Source: CAMLJR01 sp964500675
Lineage (GTDB): Bacteria > Pseudomonadota > Gammaproteobacteria > Pseudomonadales > CAMLJR01
Length of the DNA: 64,000 nucleotides
Reading direction: 5' to 3'
Assembly (NCBI GenBank): GCA_964500675.1
Contig: CAZCNY010000004.1
Span: 124,001 to 188,000 of the forward strand
Every line of letters begins with the position of its first letter. Positions within the stretch are counted from its first letter, which is position 1. Below the pieces are notes generated by a model that was not told the DNA's origin, ran no database searches, and was given only the letters and a program-made list of their open reading frames with translations. Of the stretch, positions 42,823 through 51,707 are shown one piece after another. The translations under genes and the position numbers were made by a program.

Positions 42823-43167
42823 TCAGCCGGGCGGCCACTGCATGCTTCTACCGCCCAATAAATGCAGGTGGATGTGGTAGACGGTTTGCCCGCCATCGCT
42901 GTTGCAATTCATTGCCAGCCGGTAGCCGCTTGCGGCTATGCCTTCTGCTTCCGCCAGCCGTCGCGCCGATAAAACCATGTGGCCGACGAGTGCGGTGTGC
43001 TCTTCGTTGACATCATTTAAAGTGGTTAAGTGTTGCTTCGGGACGATCAGAATGTGCGTTGGCGCCTGTGGATTGATATCGCGAAACGCGACGACTTTCT
43101 CGTCCTCGAAAACAATCCCAGCGGGAATTTGCTGCGTCGCTATTTTGCAAAATAGGCAATCTTTCAT
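42823..43167 (-). CDS. hinT: HIT family protein (HinT-like nucleoside phosphoramidase)
   Basis: The 114-residue protein has the zinc-type N-terminus (DCLFCKIATQQIPA) and the catalytic histidine triad HIHLHLLGG near the C-terminus. HinT enzymes hydrolyse AMP-amine and aminoacyl-AMP bonds as dimers. The start at ATG 43167 is at the conserved position. The gene is convergent with the DUF465 gene across a shared terminator and divergent from the phasin gene. Confidence 0.95.
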   Translation of the reverse strand: MKDCLFCKIATQQIPAGIVFEDEKVVAFRDINPQAPTHILIVPKQHLTTLNDVNEEHTALVGHMVLSARRLAEAEGIAASGYRLAMNCNSDGGQTVYHIHLHLLGGRSMQWPPG

Positions 43168-43630
43168 CGCCCCGCCTCAATGCACACGAAAACTTGCGCA
43201 TCATACGGCTCCTGCTCGCGGACGTCGAATTTTGTAGTCCGAACGCTTTTGATATTGCACCACACTGCTTCTTTTCTGTGCCGATTTGCACTTCGCTGGT
43301 GCCCCGCGCCGCGATGTGCGCGTCAATCGCGTAGGTTGTCGCGCTTGCGAGACCCTGTTGAGTGCGGCGCTGTGCGTCGAGTTTTCGTCGAGAAAATACG
43401 CATCAACTGGATACATATGCAAACAAAATATCACCTCAATGTAAAACTGCTGCAATCGATCGGTGATAAGTTTTGTTGCTGGTCTGCGAGTGCAACGCAG
43501 TGTATTCGATAAGTGGGTACAGCTTTTGCAGTCATCAAACAAGCGAAGCCAGCTTACGTCGTTTAAGGTTGGTTTTGGTTTGAATCTTGCCCCGTATAGG
43601 GGCTCCGCCAAGTCAGCGAGGAGTCGTTCC
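43168..43630. other. 463-bp divergent intergenic region (hinT / phasin)
   Basis: No conserved gene is visible. A minus-strand frame through 43201-43734 and a plus-strand extension of the phasin frame from 43463 both lack family features and ribosome-binding sites. The region should hold the promoters of hinT and of the phasin gene, but I cannot place a convincing -35/-10 pair. A small RNA cannot be excluded. Confidence 0.5.
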
Positions 43631-44017
43631 ATGGCCGTTATCGAAAGCATCAAGGAAAAAGCCGGCGTGTTGAAAGGTAAGGCCGGTGTCGTGTTGTCCT
43701 CTGTCAGTGATCTCAACAAACTGGCGATCGACAAAATGGAAGAGATGTCGAAAATGAACCTATCGTCCGCAAGCTACTTCAGTGAGCTCGGGATCAGACA
43801 GATGCGTGCGGTCAGCACGATAAAAGATCTTGAGTCGTTGCGTAAATTCACGGCCGACAGCATTTCGTTGAGCGGCGAAGTCGCCAAGAAAATGCTTGAC
43901 GACGGCAAGGCGTGGATGGGGGTGGGCGGAGACATGAAAGAAAAAATTACCGACATGTTCGCTTCAAAGGACGAAGTCGCCACCAAGAAAAAGGTTTCCA
44001 AAGCTGTTGCAGCTTAG
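43631..44017 (+). CDS. Phasin-like polyhydroxyalkanoate granule protein
   Basis: The 128-residue protein starts at ATG 43631 (MAVIESIKEK) with GAGGAG eight bases upstream; the upstream open frame is not conserved. The sequence is helical and amphipathic (MNLSSASYFSELGIRQMRAV, SLRKFTADSISLSGEVAKKM) and ends in a Lys/Ala tail (KKKVSKAVAA), as phasins do. Phasins coat PHA granules and help control their size. It lies 86 bp before the PHA synthase gene on the same strand, which is the main support for the call. Confidence 0.82.
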   Translation: MAVIESIKEKAGVLKGKAGVVLSSVSDLNKLAIDKMEEMSKMNLSSASYFSELGIRQMRAVSTIKDLESLRKFTADSISLSGEVAKKMLDDGKAWMGVGGDMKEKITDMFASKDEVATKKKVSKAVAA

Positions 44018-44103
44018 CCGAGGCGCGGGGACGTTGTCAGACGTTACCCGCGTTCTCGTTCCGCGCTGCGTAAAAAAATTTTCTAAGGCTCGGAGGAGTC
44101 ATC

Positions 44104-45903
44104 GTGCTCGATTGGTTTTCGCAGTACGCGTCTGTCATTGATCATATTTGCGAATTTCAAAAAAGTGTAGCGGAAGAATTATTTGATCAAGTTGAAGGCG
44201 GCACCGAGTCGCAGAAGACAGTGGTCGAAACCACTACCGAGTGCTACCGCAATTTTTATAGCGGCGTGACCCAAAACCCCGCGCGCATCGTCGAGCAGCA
44301 AATCAATTACTGGCAGAACCAGCTGCGTCTCTGCAATAACTTGCTCTTGAAATTGATCGGCGAAGAGGTCGATCCGATGGTCCGCCCCAAAGTCGGCGAT
44401 CGCCGTTTTATCGATAACGCGTGGGAAGAAAACGCGCTGTTTGATTACATCAAGCAAAGTTATCTGCTCGCTTCGGAAAATGTGCTCGACTGCGTGAGTG
44501 GTCTCGATGGCGTCGATGAGCGCAGCCGCGAGCGCCTGCAATATTATGTTCGGCAAACGGTAAATGCATTGGCTCCGACCAATTTCGCGCTGACCAATCC
44601 TGAAGTGCTGCGCAAGACGCTCGAAACCAAGGGCGAAAATCTGCTTCAGGGCCTGCAAATGATGGTCGAGGACAAGAAAAAAAGCGCCGATATTCTCAAT
44701 GTGTGCATGAGTAAACCCGACGCCTTCCAGTTGGGAAAAAATATCGCGACGACACCCGGTGCAGTCGTTGCTGAAAATGCGCTGATGCAATTGATTCAGT
44801 ACGAACCGACGACAACCGAAGCGCATCGCACGCCGATCATGTTAGTGCCGTCGTGGGTAAACAAGTATTACATTCTCGATCTCACGGAAAAAAATAGTTT
44901 CGTCAAATGGCTCACCGATCAAGGGCACACGGTTTTCGTTATTTCGTGGACGAATCCCGACAGTACAATGCGCGCGACGACCTTCGATGATTACATGCGT
45001 TTGGGTCCGCTCGCCGCGAGCGAAATTATCGAGCGCATCACGGGCGAAAAACAGGTCTCGGCGGTGGGTTACTGTCTCGGCGGTATTCTGCTCGCGTGTA
45101 CGCTGGCGTATTGCGACTCGCGCAACGAATCGCGCTTTGCGTCGGCTACTTACCTCGCGTCGAGCATCGATTTCCGCGATCCCGGCGATATCGGCATATT
45201 GATCGATGAGCGCACGGTCGAGTCCATGGAAAAATACATGAGCGGCACAGGCTTTTTTGACGGGCGCATGCTTTCGGTCGGTTTCAATCTGCTCAAAGAA
45301 AACGATTTGTTTTGGAATTACTACGTTATCAATTATCTCAAAGGCGAGCGTCCCGCAGCGTTCGATCTGTTGCATTGGAACAGCGACAATACCAATGTGC
45401 CGGAAGCGACGCATCGTTTCGTTATGCGCGAATTGCATCTGCACAATAAGCTGGCGCAAGAACAGGCGATCGCGCTGAATGGACGCAGCATTGCGCTGCG
45501 CGATATCGCTACACCGACTTACGTGTTGGCGGCGGATAAAGATCATATCGCGCGCTGGCGTTCGTGTTATGCCGCTACGCAATTGCAGGGTGGCGATGTG
45601 CGTTTCGTGCTCGCGGGCTCAGGGCATATCGCCGGCGTGATCAATCCGCCGAGCGCCAACAAATATTATTATTACCTCAATTCAGAAAATCCTGCGTTCG
45701 CTGAAGAGTGGCTCGATGGCGCGTTCAAGGTCGAAGGCAGCTGGTGGAATGATTGGGCGGAGTGGCAGCTTCAATTTGCGGGCGATCGCGTACCCGCGCG
45801 CGCGATCGATGTGCAATCGGTTATCGAACCGGCTCCGGGCCGCTATGTCATGCGTCGGCTCGACGAAGCCTGGCGTGATGCCGCACGGCAGCGCGCGGCC
45901 TGA
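44104..45903 (+). CDS. phaC: Class I poly(3-hydroxyalkanoate) synthase PhaC
   Basis: The 599-residue alpha/beta-hydrolase-type synthase has the lipase-like box GYCLGG with nucleophile Cys 324, the conserved SWTNPDS, the catalytic Asp in LAADKDHIA and the His in GSGHIAGVIN. Length and motif order fit class I PhaC, which polymerises short-chain hydroxyacyl-CoA in the cytoplasm and needs no PhaE or PhaR subunit. The start is GTG 44104 with GGAGGAG seven bases upstream. phaA and phaB are not nearby, so monomer supply is encoded elsewhere. Confidence 0.95.
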   Translation: MLDWFSQYASVIDHICEFQKSVAEELFDQVEGGTESQKTVVETTTECYRNFYSGVTQNPARIVEQQINYWQNQLRLCNNLLLKLIGEEVDPMVRPKVGDRRFIDNAWEENALFDYIKQSYLLASENVLDCVSGLDGVDERSRERLQYYVRQTVNALAPTNFALTNPEVLRKTLETKGENLLQGLQMMVEDKKKSADILNVCMSKPDAFQLGKNIATTPGAVVAENALMQLIQYEPTTTEAHRTPIMLVPSWVNKYYILDLTEKNSFVKWLTDQGHTVFVISWTNPDSTMRATTFDDYMRLGPLAASEIIERITGEKQVSAVGYCLGGILLACTLAYCDSRNESRFASATYLASSIDFRDPGDIGILIDERTVESMEKYMSGTGFFDGRMLSVGFNLLKENDLFWNYYVINYLKGERPAAFDLLHWNSDNTNVPEATHRFVMRELHLHNKLAQEQAIALNGRSIALRDIATPTYVLAADKDHIARWRSCYAATQLQGGDVRFVLAGSGHIAGVINPPSANKYYYYLNSENPAFAEEWLDGAFKVEGSWWNDWAEWQLQFAGDRVPARAIDVQSVIEPAPGRYVMRRLDEAWRDAARQRAA

Positions 45904-45964
45904 TCAAAATCATCGAAGATGTATCCGTGCCCCGTTGTTATAGTATTTTGATACAAGTTAACAG

Positions 45965-47440
45965 TCAGTCTGCCGGAATCGTGCGTTCTTTCGCCCACGT
46001 GCGCAGCCACTCGATTTTTTCGGCGAGCATCGTCGCCAGCGGCACGGTGCTATCGAGCGCCTGTTGAATATGCGCTGTCGTCATCGGTTCGCGTCGCGCT
46101 GAGCATGTGTAAATACTCGTGACCACCGCTTGCTCGATTTCGGCGCCGGAAAATTTTTCGGAATGCGCAGCGAGCGTTTGCAGATCGAAACGCGCGGGAT
46201 CGAAATTGCGCTGCTGCAGATGAATCGCAAAAATTTCGGCGCGCACTTTCGGCTCGGGCAAGTCGACAAAAAAGATTTCATCGAAGCGACCCTTGCGCAG
46301 CAATTCAGGCGGTAAGCCTTGCACGTCGTTGGCGGTTGCCACCATGAACACGTGAGCCGTGCGCTCGGCCATCCACGTCAACAGCGTGCCGAGTATGCGT
46401 TGCGAAGTGCCTTCGTCGTTGTTGCCGCCCGCCAAACCTTTTTCGATTTCGTCGATCCACAACACACACGGCGACATCAATTCGGCCTGTTCCAATGCGC
46501 GCCGCAAATTCTTTTCCGTTTCGCCAATGAATTTGTTATACAGCGTCGCCATATCGAGACGCAGCAGCGGCAATCCCCACATGCCTGCGACCGCCTTGGC
46601 GGCGAGACTTTTGCCGCTGCCCTGTACGCCGAGCAGCAGCACGCCCTTGGGTCGGTCGCGCTGCTGCGAATGCACGGCCTGCTCGCGCAGGCGGAGCCAT
46701 TCCTGCAAACGCTTGAGGCCGCCGACATTGGAGAATTTGCCGGTGTCGTGTTCAAAACTCAACACGCCGTTCATATCGAGCAATTCAAATTTTGCGCGAT
46801 TGACGCCGCGAATATCCGCTGTCGTGATTGCGCCGTCGTTGTGAATGGCGCTATGCGCGAGCCGCCGCGCGTCGGCTTCGGTGAGGCCGCGTAAATTGCG
46901 CACGAGTTGTTTCACCAGGGCTGGATCGGATTGCAGTAGCTGCTGTGGATTGTGTTTATTCCAAGCGTTAATTTCATCGCGAATGATCGCCAGCAGTTGT
47001 GCGTCGTTGGGCATCGCCAGTTGAAATTTCGCGCTGAATCGACGCAGCTCGGGCGGCAATTCCAGTTCGTAGCTGATCAATACCAGCGTGTGGCCGAGCC
47101 GGTCGTAGGCCATCGCGATATCTTTGAGCAGGCGCACGTGTTCGGGTTGATTGCCGAGAAACGGGTGAAAGTCGCACAGCGCGAAAATTGCCGGTGAGCT
47201 TCGTTTTTTAATTTGCCGCAACACGTCGGCGGGCGACAGCGCACCGTCGCTGACATCGCCACCGAAACCGAGACGATTCAAACCCTCGGTAATCGACCAG
47301 CAGAAATAGCCTAATTGGCGTTGCATGGCGACACGCGTCAGCAATTGCAGCGCCGCGGGCTCATCGTGTGTTTCCAGCGCGATCAGCGGTACCTTCGAAT
47401 CGATGATGAGCGCGAGATCGTTAACGTCCTGCATAACCAT
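45965..47440 (-). CDS. AAA family ATPase, Ycf46-like
   Basis: The 491-residue protein starts at ATG 47440 or ATG 47434 (MQDVNDLALIID); the frame to 47764 overlaps the next gene and is not conserved. The N-terminal half is a degenerate ATPase-like domain (LALIIDSKVPLIALETHDE, then AIFALCDFHPFL). The C-terminal half is a full AAA module: GVQGSGKSLAAKAVAG (Walker A), LWIDEIEKGLAG (Walker B), ATANDVQGLPPELLRKGRFD (SRH) and an arginine-finger region. The pattern matches Ycf46 of plastids and cyanobacteria and its proteobacterial relatives. Its function is unclear; a role in CO2 use has been suggested in cyanobacteria. Confidence 0.85.
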   Translation of the reverse strand: MVMQDVNDLALIIDSKVPLIALETHDEPAALQLLTRVAMQRQLGYFCWSITEGLNRLGFGGDVSDGALSPADVLRQIKKRSSPAIFALCDFHPFLGNQPEHVRLLKDIAMAYDRLGHTLVLISYELELPPELRRFSAKFQLAMPNDAQLLAIIRDEINAWNKHNPQQLLQSDPALVKQLVRNLRGLTEADARRLAHSAIHNDGAITTADIRGVNRAKFELLDMNGVLSFEHDTGKFSNVGGLKRLQEWLRLREQAVHSQQRDRPKGVLLLGVQGSGKSLAAKAVAGMWGLPLLRLDMATLYNKFIGETEKNLRRALEQAELMSPCVLWIDEIEKGLAGGNNDEGTSQRILGTLLTWMAERTAHVFMVATANDVQGLPPELLRKGRFDEIFFVDLPEPKVRAEIFAIHLQQRNFDPARFDLQTLAAHSEKFSGAEIEQAVVTSIYTCSARREPMTTAHIQQALDSTVPLATMLAEKIEWLRTWAKERTIPAD

Positions 47441-47531
47441 TTTCCGGTATCGAACACTGCGAATGAGACTAGCAGACGAAGGCGCGGAGATGTAGGTCGA
47501 GCTAAAACCCAGGCATGAAATGAGCAGCCGG

Positions 47532-49304
47532 TTAAAACGAGGCGAGCAATTTTTCCTGCAGCAAGGTTTCGATCTGCGACGCCTCGACAGCTGGCGCGAA
47601 GTAATAACCCTGCACCTGATCGCAGCGGTTTTGCCAGAGGAATTGCACTTGCTCGATAGTTTCGACACCCTCGGCGATAACTCGGAGTTGCAGGCTGTGG
47701 GCAAGATTGATGATGGCTTTGACGATGATGGCATCGTCCTTGTCGGCGGGAAGATTGCGCACAAAGCTGCGGTCGATTTTAAGCGCCGCGATCGGCAGTC
47801 GCTGCATGTGCGCGAACGACGAATAGCCGGTGCCGAAATCGTCGAGCGAAAAAGTCACGCCGAGTTGCGACAGCGCCGACATGCTGTGATAAGTCTGCTC
47901 GGCATTCATCAAAATTGCGGTTTCGGTAAGCTCGAATTCGATGCGATGCAAATCGATGCCGCTATCGGCGAGCAGACGCGCCGCCGTTTCGGCAAATTTT
48001 TCATCCTGTAATTGTTTCACCGATAAATTGATCGCGAGATCGATGTGACGGCCGCAGCGCCGCTGCAATTCGCGCATGTCGCGGCACGCCTGCTGAATTG
48101 TCCAGTAACCGATCGGCACGATAAGACCAGTTTCTTCCGCGAGCGGGACGAAATCGTTCGGTGCGAGCAGGCCGCGCTGCGGATGGCGCCAGCGAATCAA
48201 ACATTCGACGCCGACGAGTTGGCCGCTTTCGAGCTCGACGCGCGGTTGATAATAGAGTTCGAATTCGTTGCGGCGCAGCGCGCGGCGCATTTCGGTTTCG
48301 AAATGCATTTGGTTGCGCGCTTCGAGATTCATCTGTTCCGTGTAGAAATGGTAATGACAGCCGCGCAATTGTTTGGCTTGCTGGCGCGCGAGTTCCGCGT
48401 TGCGCAATAGCGCATCGACATGAAATCCGGCGTCGGGAAACACGGCGATGCCGATGCTGGCGCCGAGCACGAGCGGCGTATCGCCGATCTGATAGGGCTG
48501 CGCCATCGCGGTGCTGATTTTTTCCGCGACCGCGACCACGTCGGGCAGATGGCGCACGTCTTCGATCAACACGGTGAATTCGTCGGCGCCGATGCGCGCA
48601 AGGTTGTCGGTTTTACGCACGCACTGAGCGAGGCGACGCGCCGTCATTGCGATCAATTCATCGCCGATACTGTGGCCGAACGATTCGTTGACGCGGCGAA
48701 AACCGTCGAGATCGACATGCAACAGCGCAAAGCGTCCGCTGTCGCGCTGCGCGCGCACGACGGCGTGCTCGATGCGCTCACGAAACAGTTGCCGATTCGG
48801 CAGATCGGTGAGCGCATCGAAGCGAGCGCGATGCGCGAGCTGTAATTCGTTGTGTTTGCGCTGAAGGGCATGACGCACGCTGCGTTCGAGTTGCGCGGCG
48901 TCGAGTTGACTCTTCACCAAATAATCCGCGGCGCCGTCGGCGATCGCGGCGCGATCGAGTGCGCCGTCGAGCCTCTCGGTCATTACGATGATTGGGGCTT
49001 TGCAATCGCTGAGCACTGCGGCTTTGAGAAGCTCGCGCGCCTGTTCGGGACAATGTTGATAGTCGAGCAGGATGGCGTCGTACTCGCTTGAAAGCATCGT
49101 GGCGAGCGCGCCCTCGGGCTGATCGCACCAACTGACGAGGTGGTCACGCTCGATAGTCGCTGCGACATGGGCGATGTGCATATATTCCGCCGGCTCTTCA
49201 TCCACCAGTAGGATGCGCACCGCTGGTTCGGGCATGTCGCAAATAGCCTTTGTGAGCGGCGCGGGCCTGTCGGTCCAGCGCCGTACATCCACCCAAGTTG
49301 TCAT
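47532..49304 (-). CDS. REC-GGDEF-EAL cyclic di-GMP signalling protein
   Basis: The 590-residue cytosolic protein has a receiver domain at about 28-145 (ILLVDEEP, ILLDYQH, DYLVKSQ), a GGDEF domain at about 155-320 with the signature changed to GADEF, and an EAL domain at about 330-585 with ECL in place of EAL but the rest intact (NLSVKQ, FELTETAI, DDFGTGYSS, KIDRSFV, EGVET). The diguanylate cyclase part may be weak or dead, while the phosphodiesterase residues (Glu of EAL, DDFGTG) are kept. No partner kinase is adjacent. ATG 49304 is uncertain; ATG 49235 is an alternative. Confidence 0.88.
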   Translation of the reverse strand: MTTWVDVRRWTDRPAPLTKAICDMPEPAVRILLVDEEPAEYMHIAHVAATIERDHLVSWCDQPEGALATMLSSEYDAILLDYQHCPEQARELLKAAVLSDCKAPIIVMTERLDGALDRAAIADGAADYLVKSQLDAAQLERSVRHALQRKHNELQLAHRARFDALTDLPNRQLFRERIEHAVVRAQRDSGRFALLHVDLDGFRRVNESFGHSIGDELIAMTARRLAQCVRKTDNLARIGADEFTVLIEDVRHLPDVVAVAEKISTAMAQPYQIGDTPLVLGASIGIAVFPDAGFHVDALLRNAELARQQAKQLRGCHYHFYTEQMNLEARNQMHFETEMRRALRRNEFELYYQPRVELESGQLVGVECLIRWRHPQRGLLAPNDFVPLAEETGLIVPIGYWTIQQACRDMRELQRRCGRHIDLAINLSVKQLQDEKFAETAARLLADSGIDLHRIEFELTETAILMNAEQTYHSMSALSQLGVTFSLDDFGTGYSSFAHMQRLPIAALKIDRSFVRNLPADKDDAIIVKAIINLAHSLQLRVIAEGVETIEQVQFLWQNRCDQVQGYYFAPAVEASQIETLLQEKLLASF

Positions 49305-49515
49305 AGTTATTTTTTTTAATCCAATTCATGACTTTATAAACAAAAGCTGAATTATTTTCTAGACATTTACGAAAAAATAATTTTCGGCCGCATTCGCGGG
49401 CGACGCTGTTAGAATGCCGGGCCGATTCGTGTGCGCTCCCTGACTTGCAGTTTCCTTCTGTATGGGCGCCTCTTCAGTCGTATGTGAGATAGCGAGTCGT
49501 GTGCGAGAAAGTGCT

Positions 49516-51558
49516 GTGACCAGTTTGAATCCCCGTCAACGCGAGGCCGTGCGCTATATCGATGGCCCGCTGCTCGTACTCGCCGGCGCCGGCAGCGGTA
49601 AAACCAGCGTTATTACGCGCAAAATTGCTTATCTGATCGAACAGTGCGGAATCGATGCGCGCCACATCGCGGCGGTTACGTTCACCAATAAAGCGGCGCG
49701 CGAAATGCGCGCGCGCGTCGGCAAATTGATCGACGGCCCGGCCGCAAAAGGTCTGACGGTTTCCACTTTTCACACACTCGGCCTCACGATTCTGCGCCGC
49801 GAGCATCGCAAGCTCGGTTTCAAATCCGGGTTTTCGATTTTCGACGCCGAGGATTGTCTCGGTCTGATTCGCGACATACTCGTCTCCGATCACGGCGGCG
49901 ATTCGGATCAGGCCGGCGTCGTTCAACAGCGCATCTCGCAATGGAAAAACGACTTGGTGGCACCCGAGCAAGCCGCAGCAGCGGCACAAGGGCCCGCGGA
50001 TATGCTGTGCGCGCAGGCGTATATCCGCTATCAGCGCGCCTTGAAAGCGTATAACGCCGTCGATTTCGACGATTTGATTTTGCGTCCGGCACAATTATTT
50101 TCGAGCGATGCCGAAACGTTAGAACAATGGCGTTCGCGCATCCGCTATCTGCTCGTCGACGAATATCAGGATACGAACGGTGCGCAGTACGAATTAGTGA
50201 AATTGTTGGTCGGCCAGCGCCAGGGTTTGACCGTGGTTGGCGACGACGATCAATCGATCTATGCCTGGCGCGGCGCGCGCCCGGAAAATCTCGCGCAATT
50301 GCAGAGCGATTATCCGCATTTAAAAGTCGTCAAGCTCGAACAGAATTACCGCTCGACGGGCCGCATTCTCCGCTCAGCCAACCAAGTGATTGCGAATAAT
50401 GCGCACGTGTTTGAAAAATCGTTGTGGAGCGAATTCGGTCCCGGCGATCCGATCCGCATCGTGCGCTGCGCCAACGAAGACGCCGAATGCGAACGCGTGG
50501 CTGGCGAAATTCTCGATCATCAATTGCGTCATCGTGGCAGGTTTGGCGATTACGCCGTGCTTTATCGCGGTAACCACCAAGCGAAACTGTTAGAGTTGAA
50601 ATTACAGAATTTTCAGGTGCCGTACAAAATCAGCGGCGGCACATCGTTTTTCGCGCGCAATGAAATCAAAGATGTGATGGCGTATCTGCGTCTGCTGATC
50701 AATCCCGACGATGACAACGCATTTCTGCGCATCGTCAATGTGCCGCGTCGCAAAATCGGTGCATCGACGCTCGAAGGTTTAGGGACTTACGCCACCGATC
50801 GCGGTATCAGCATGCACGCAGCGTGCGAGGAAATCGGCTTGCAGAGTCATCTGCCCGAAGCGGCGCTCGCGCGACTGCGCGAATTTGTCGATTGGCTGCA
50901 ACAGACGCGCCGGCGCATGCAGGGCGACGACGCTATCGACGCGATCAAAGGCATGCTGCGCGATATCGATTACGAAGATTGGTTGCAGCAAAACGCTTCG
51001 AGCCCGACCGTTGCCGAGCGCCGTATGGCGAACGTGATGACGCTCATCGACAGCTTGCAAAAATCGCTTGAGCGCGCCGATGAAGAAAATGAGCGTGAAG
51101 ATGGCGCCAATGTCGGCGAAGACAGGGGCATCGAAGCGGCGATTGCGAAACTGGTGTTGCGCGATTTGCTCGAACGCCAGCAGGACGAAGAAGAGAGCGA
51201 TGATCGCGTGCAGCTTATGACTTTGCACGCCGCGAAAGGTCTCGAATTTCCGCATGTCTACATCATCGGTATGGAAGAAGATTTACTTCCGCATCGCAAT
51301 AGCATCGATTCCGACACCGTCGAAGAAGAGCGGCGTCTCTGTTATGTCGGCATCACGCGTGCGCAACGCACACTCACGCTGACGCTGTGCGCGAAACGCA
51401 AACAATTCGGCGAAATGCAGCACTGCGAGCCGAGCCGTTTTCTCGCCGAATTACCGAGCGAAGATGTGATGTGGGAAGGCCGCGACGCGCCCGATCCCGA
51501 GCAGACCAAAACGCGCGCGCGCGAAACGTTGGCAGGTCTTAGAAATTTGTTGGATTGA
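49516..51558 (+). CDS. rep: ATP-dependent DNA helicase Rep
   Basis: The 680-residue SF1A helicase starts LNPRQREAVRYIDGPLLVLAGAGSGKT (residues 3-30; longer than quoted forms in UvrD), followed by DEYQDTN, GDDDQSIYAWRGA, LEQNYRST, LMTLHAAKGLEFP and YVGITRAQ. The short N-terminus and the second half follow Rep rather than UvrD. Rep clears proteins ahead of the replication fork. The start is placed at GTG 49516 because Rep proteins begin just before LNP; the frame is open from 49462. The stop lies 150 bp before the STAND NTPase gene. Confidence 0.9.
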   Translation: MTSLNPRQREAVRYIDGPLLVLAGAGSGKTSVITRKIAYLIEQCGIDARHIAAVTFTNKAAREMRARVGKLIDGPAAKGLTVSTFHTLGLTILRREHRKLGFKSGFSIFDAEDCLGLIRDILVSDHGGDSDQAGVVQQRISQWKNDLVAPEQAAAAAQGPADMLCAQAYIRYQRALKAYNAVDFDDLILRPAQLFSSDAETLEQWRSRIRYLLVDEYQDTNGAQYELVKLLVGQRQGLTVVGDDDQSIYAWRGARPENLAQLQSDYPHLKVVKLEQNYRSTGRILRSANQVIANNAHVFEKSLWSEFGPGDPIRIVRCANEDAECERVAGEILDHQLRHRGRFGDYAVLYRGNHQAKLLELKLQNFQVPYKISGGTSFFARNEIKDVMAYLRLLINPDDDNAFLRIVNVPRRKIGASTLEGLGTYATDRGISMHAACEEIGLQSHLPEAALARLREFVDWLQQTRRRMQGDDAIDAIKGMLRDIDYEDWLQQNASSPTVAERRMANVMTLIDSLQKSLERADEENEREDGANVGEDRGIEAAIAKLVLRDLLERQQDEEESDDRVQLMTLHAAKGLEFPHVYIIGMEEDLLPHRNSIDSDTVEEERRLCYVGITRAQRTLTLTLCAKRKQFGEMQHCEPSRFLAELPSEDVMWEGRDAPDPEQTKTRARETLAGLRNLLD

Positions 51559-51707
51559 ATAGATAAAATTAAAATCGGCTTACCTTCGCATATATAACTA
51601 TTCCTTCCTTTTAATAAGACCGGCTTGAAAGTTAAGGTAACGAGGTCTGGCGAGGCTCGTCCGCAATAATCTAATGCGCCCATGATGATCTGAAAAGGAG
51701 CAACAAA

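Noticed and set aside
43201..43734. 177-codon minus-strand frame in the hinT/phasin gap
   Set aside because: It runs into the phasin gene on the other strand, is Arg/Ser-rich without motifs, and has no ribosome-binding site.
47441..47764. N-terminal extension of the Ycf46-like ATPase
   Set aside because: The extra 108 residues overlap the 3' end of the REC-GGDEF-EAL gene and are low-complexity; the family begins at the ATGs 47440/47434.
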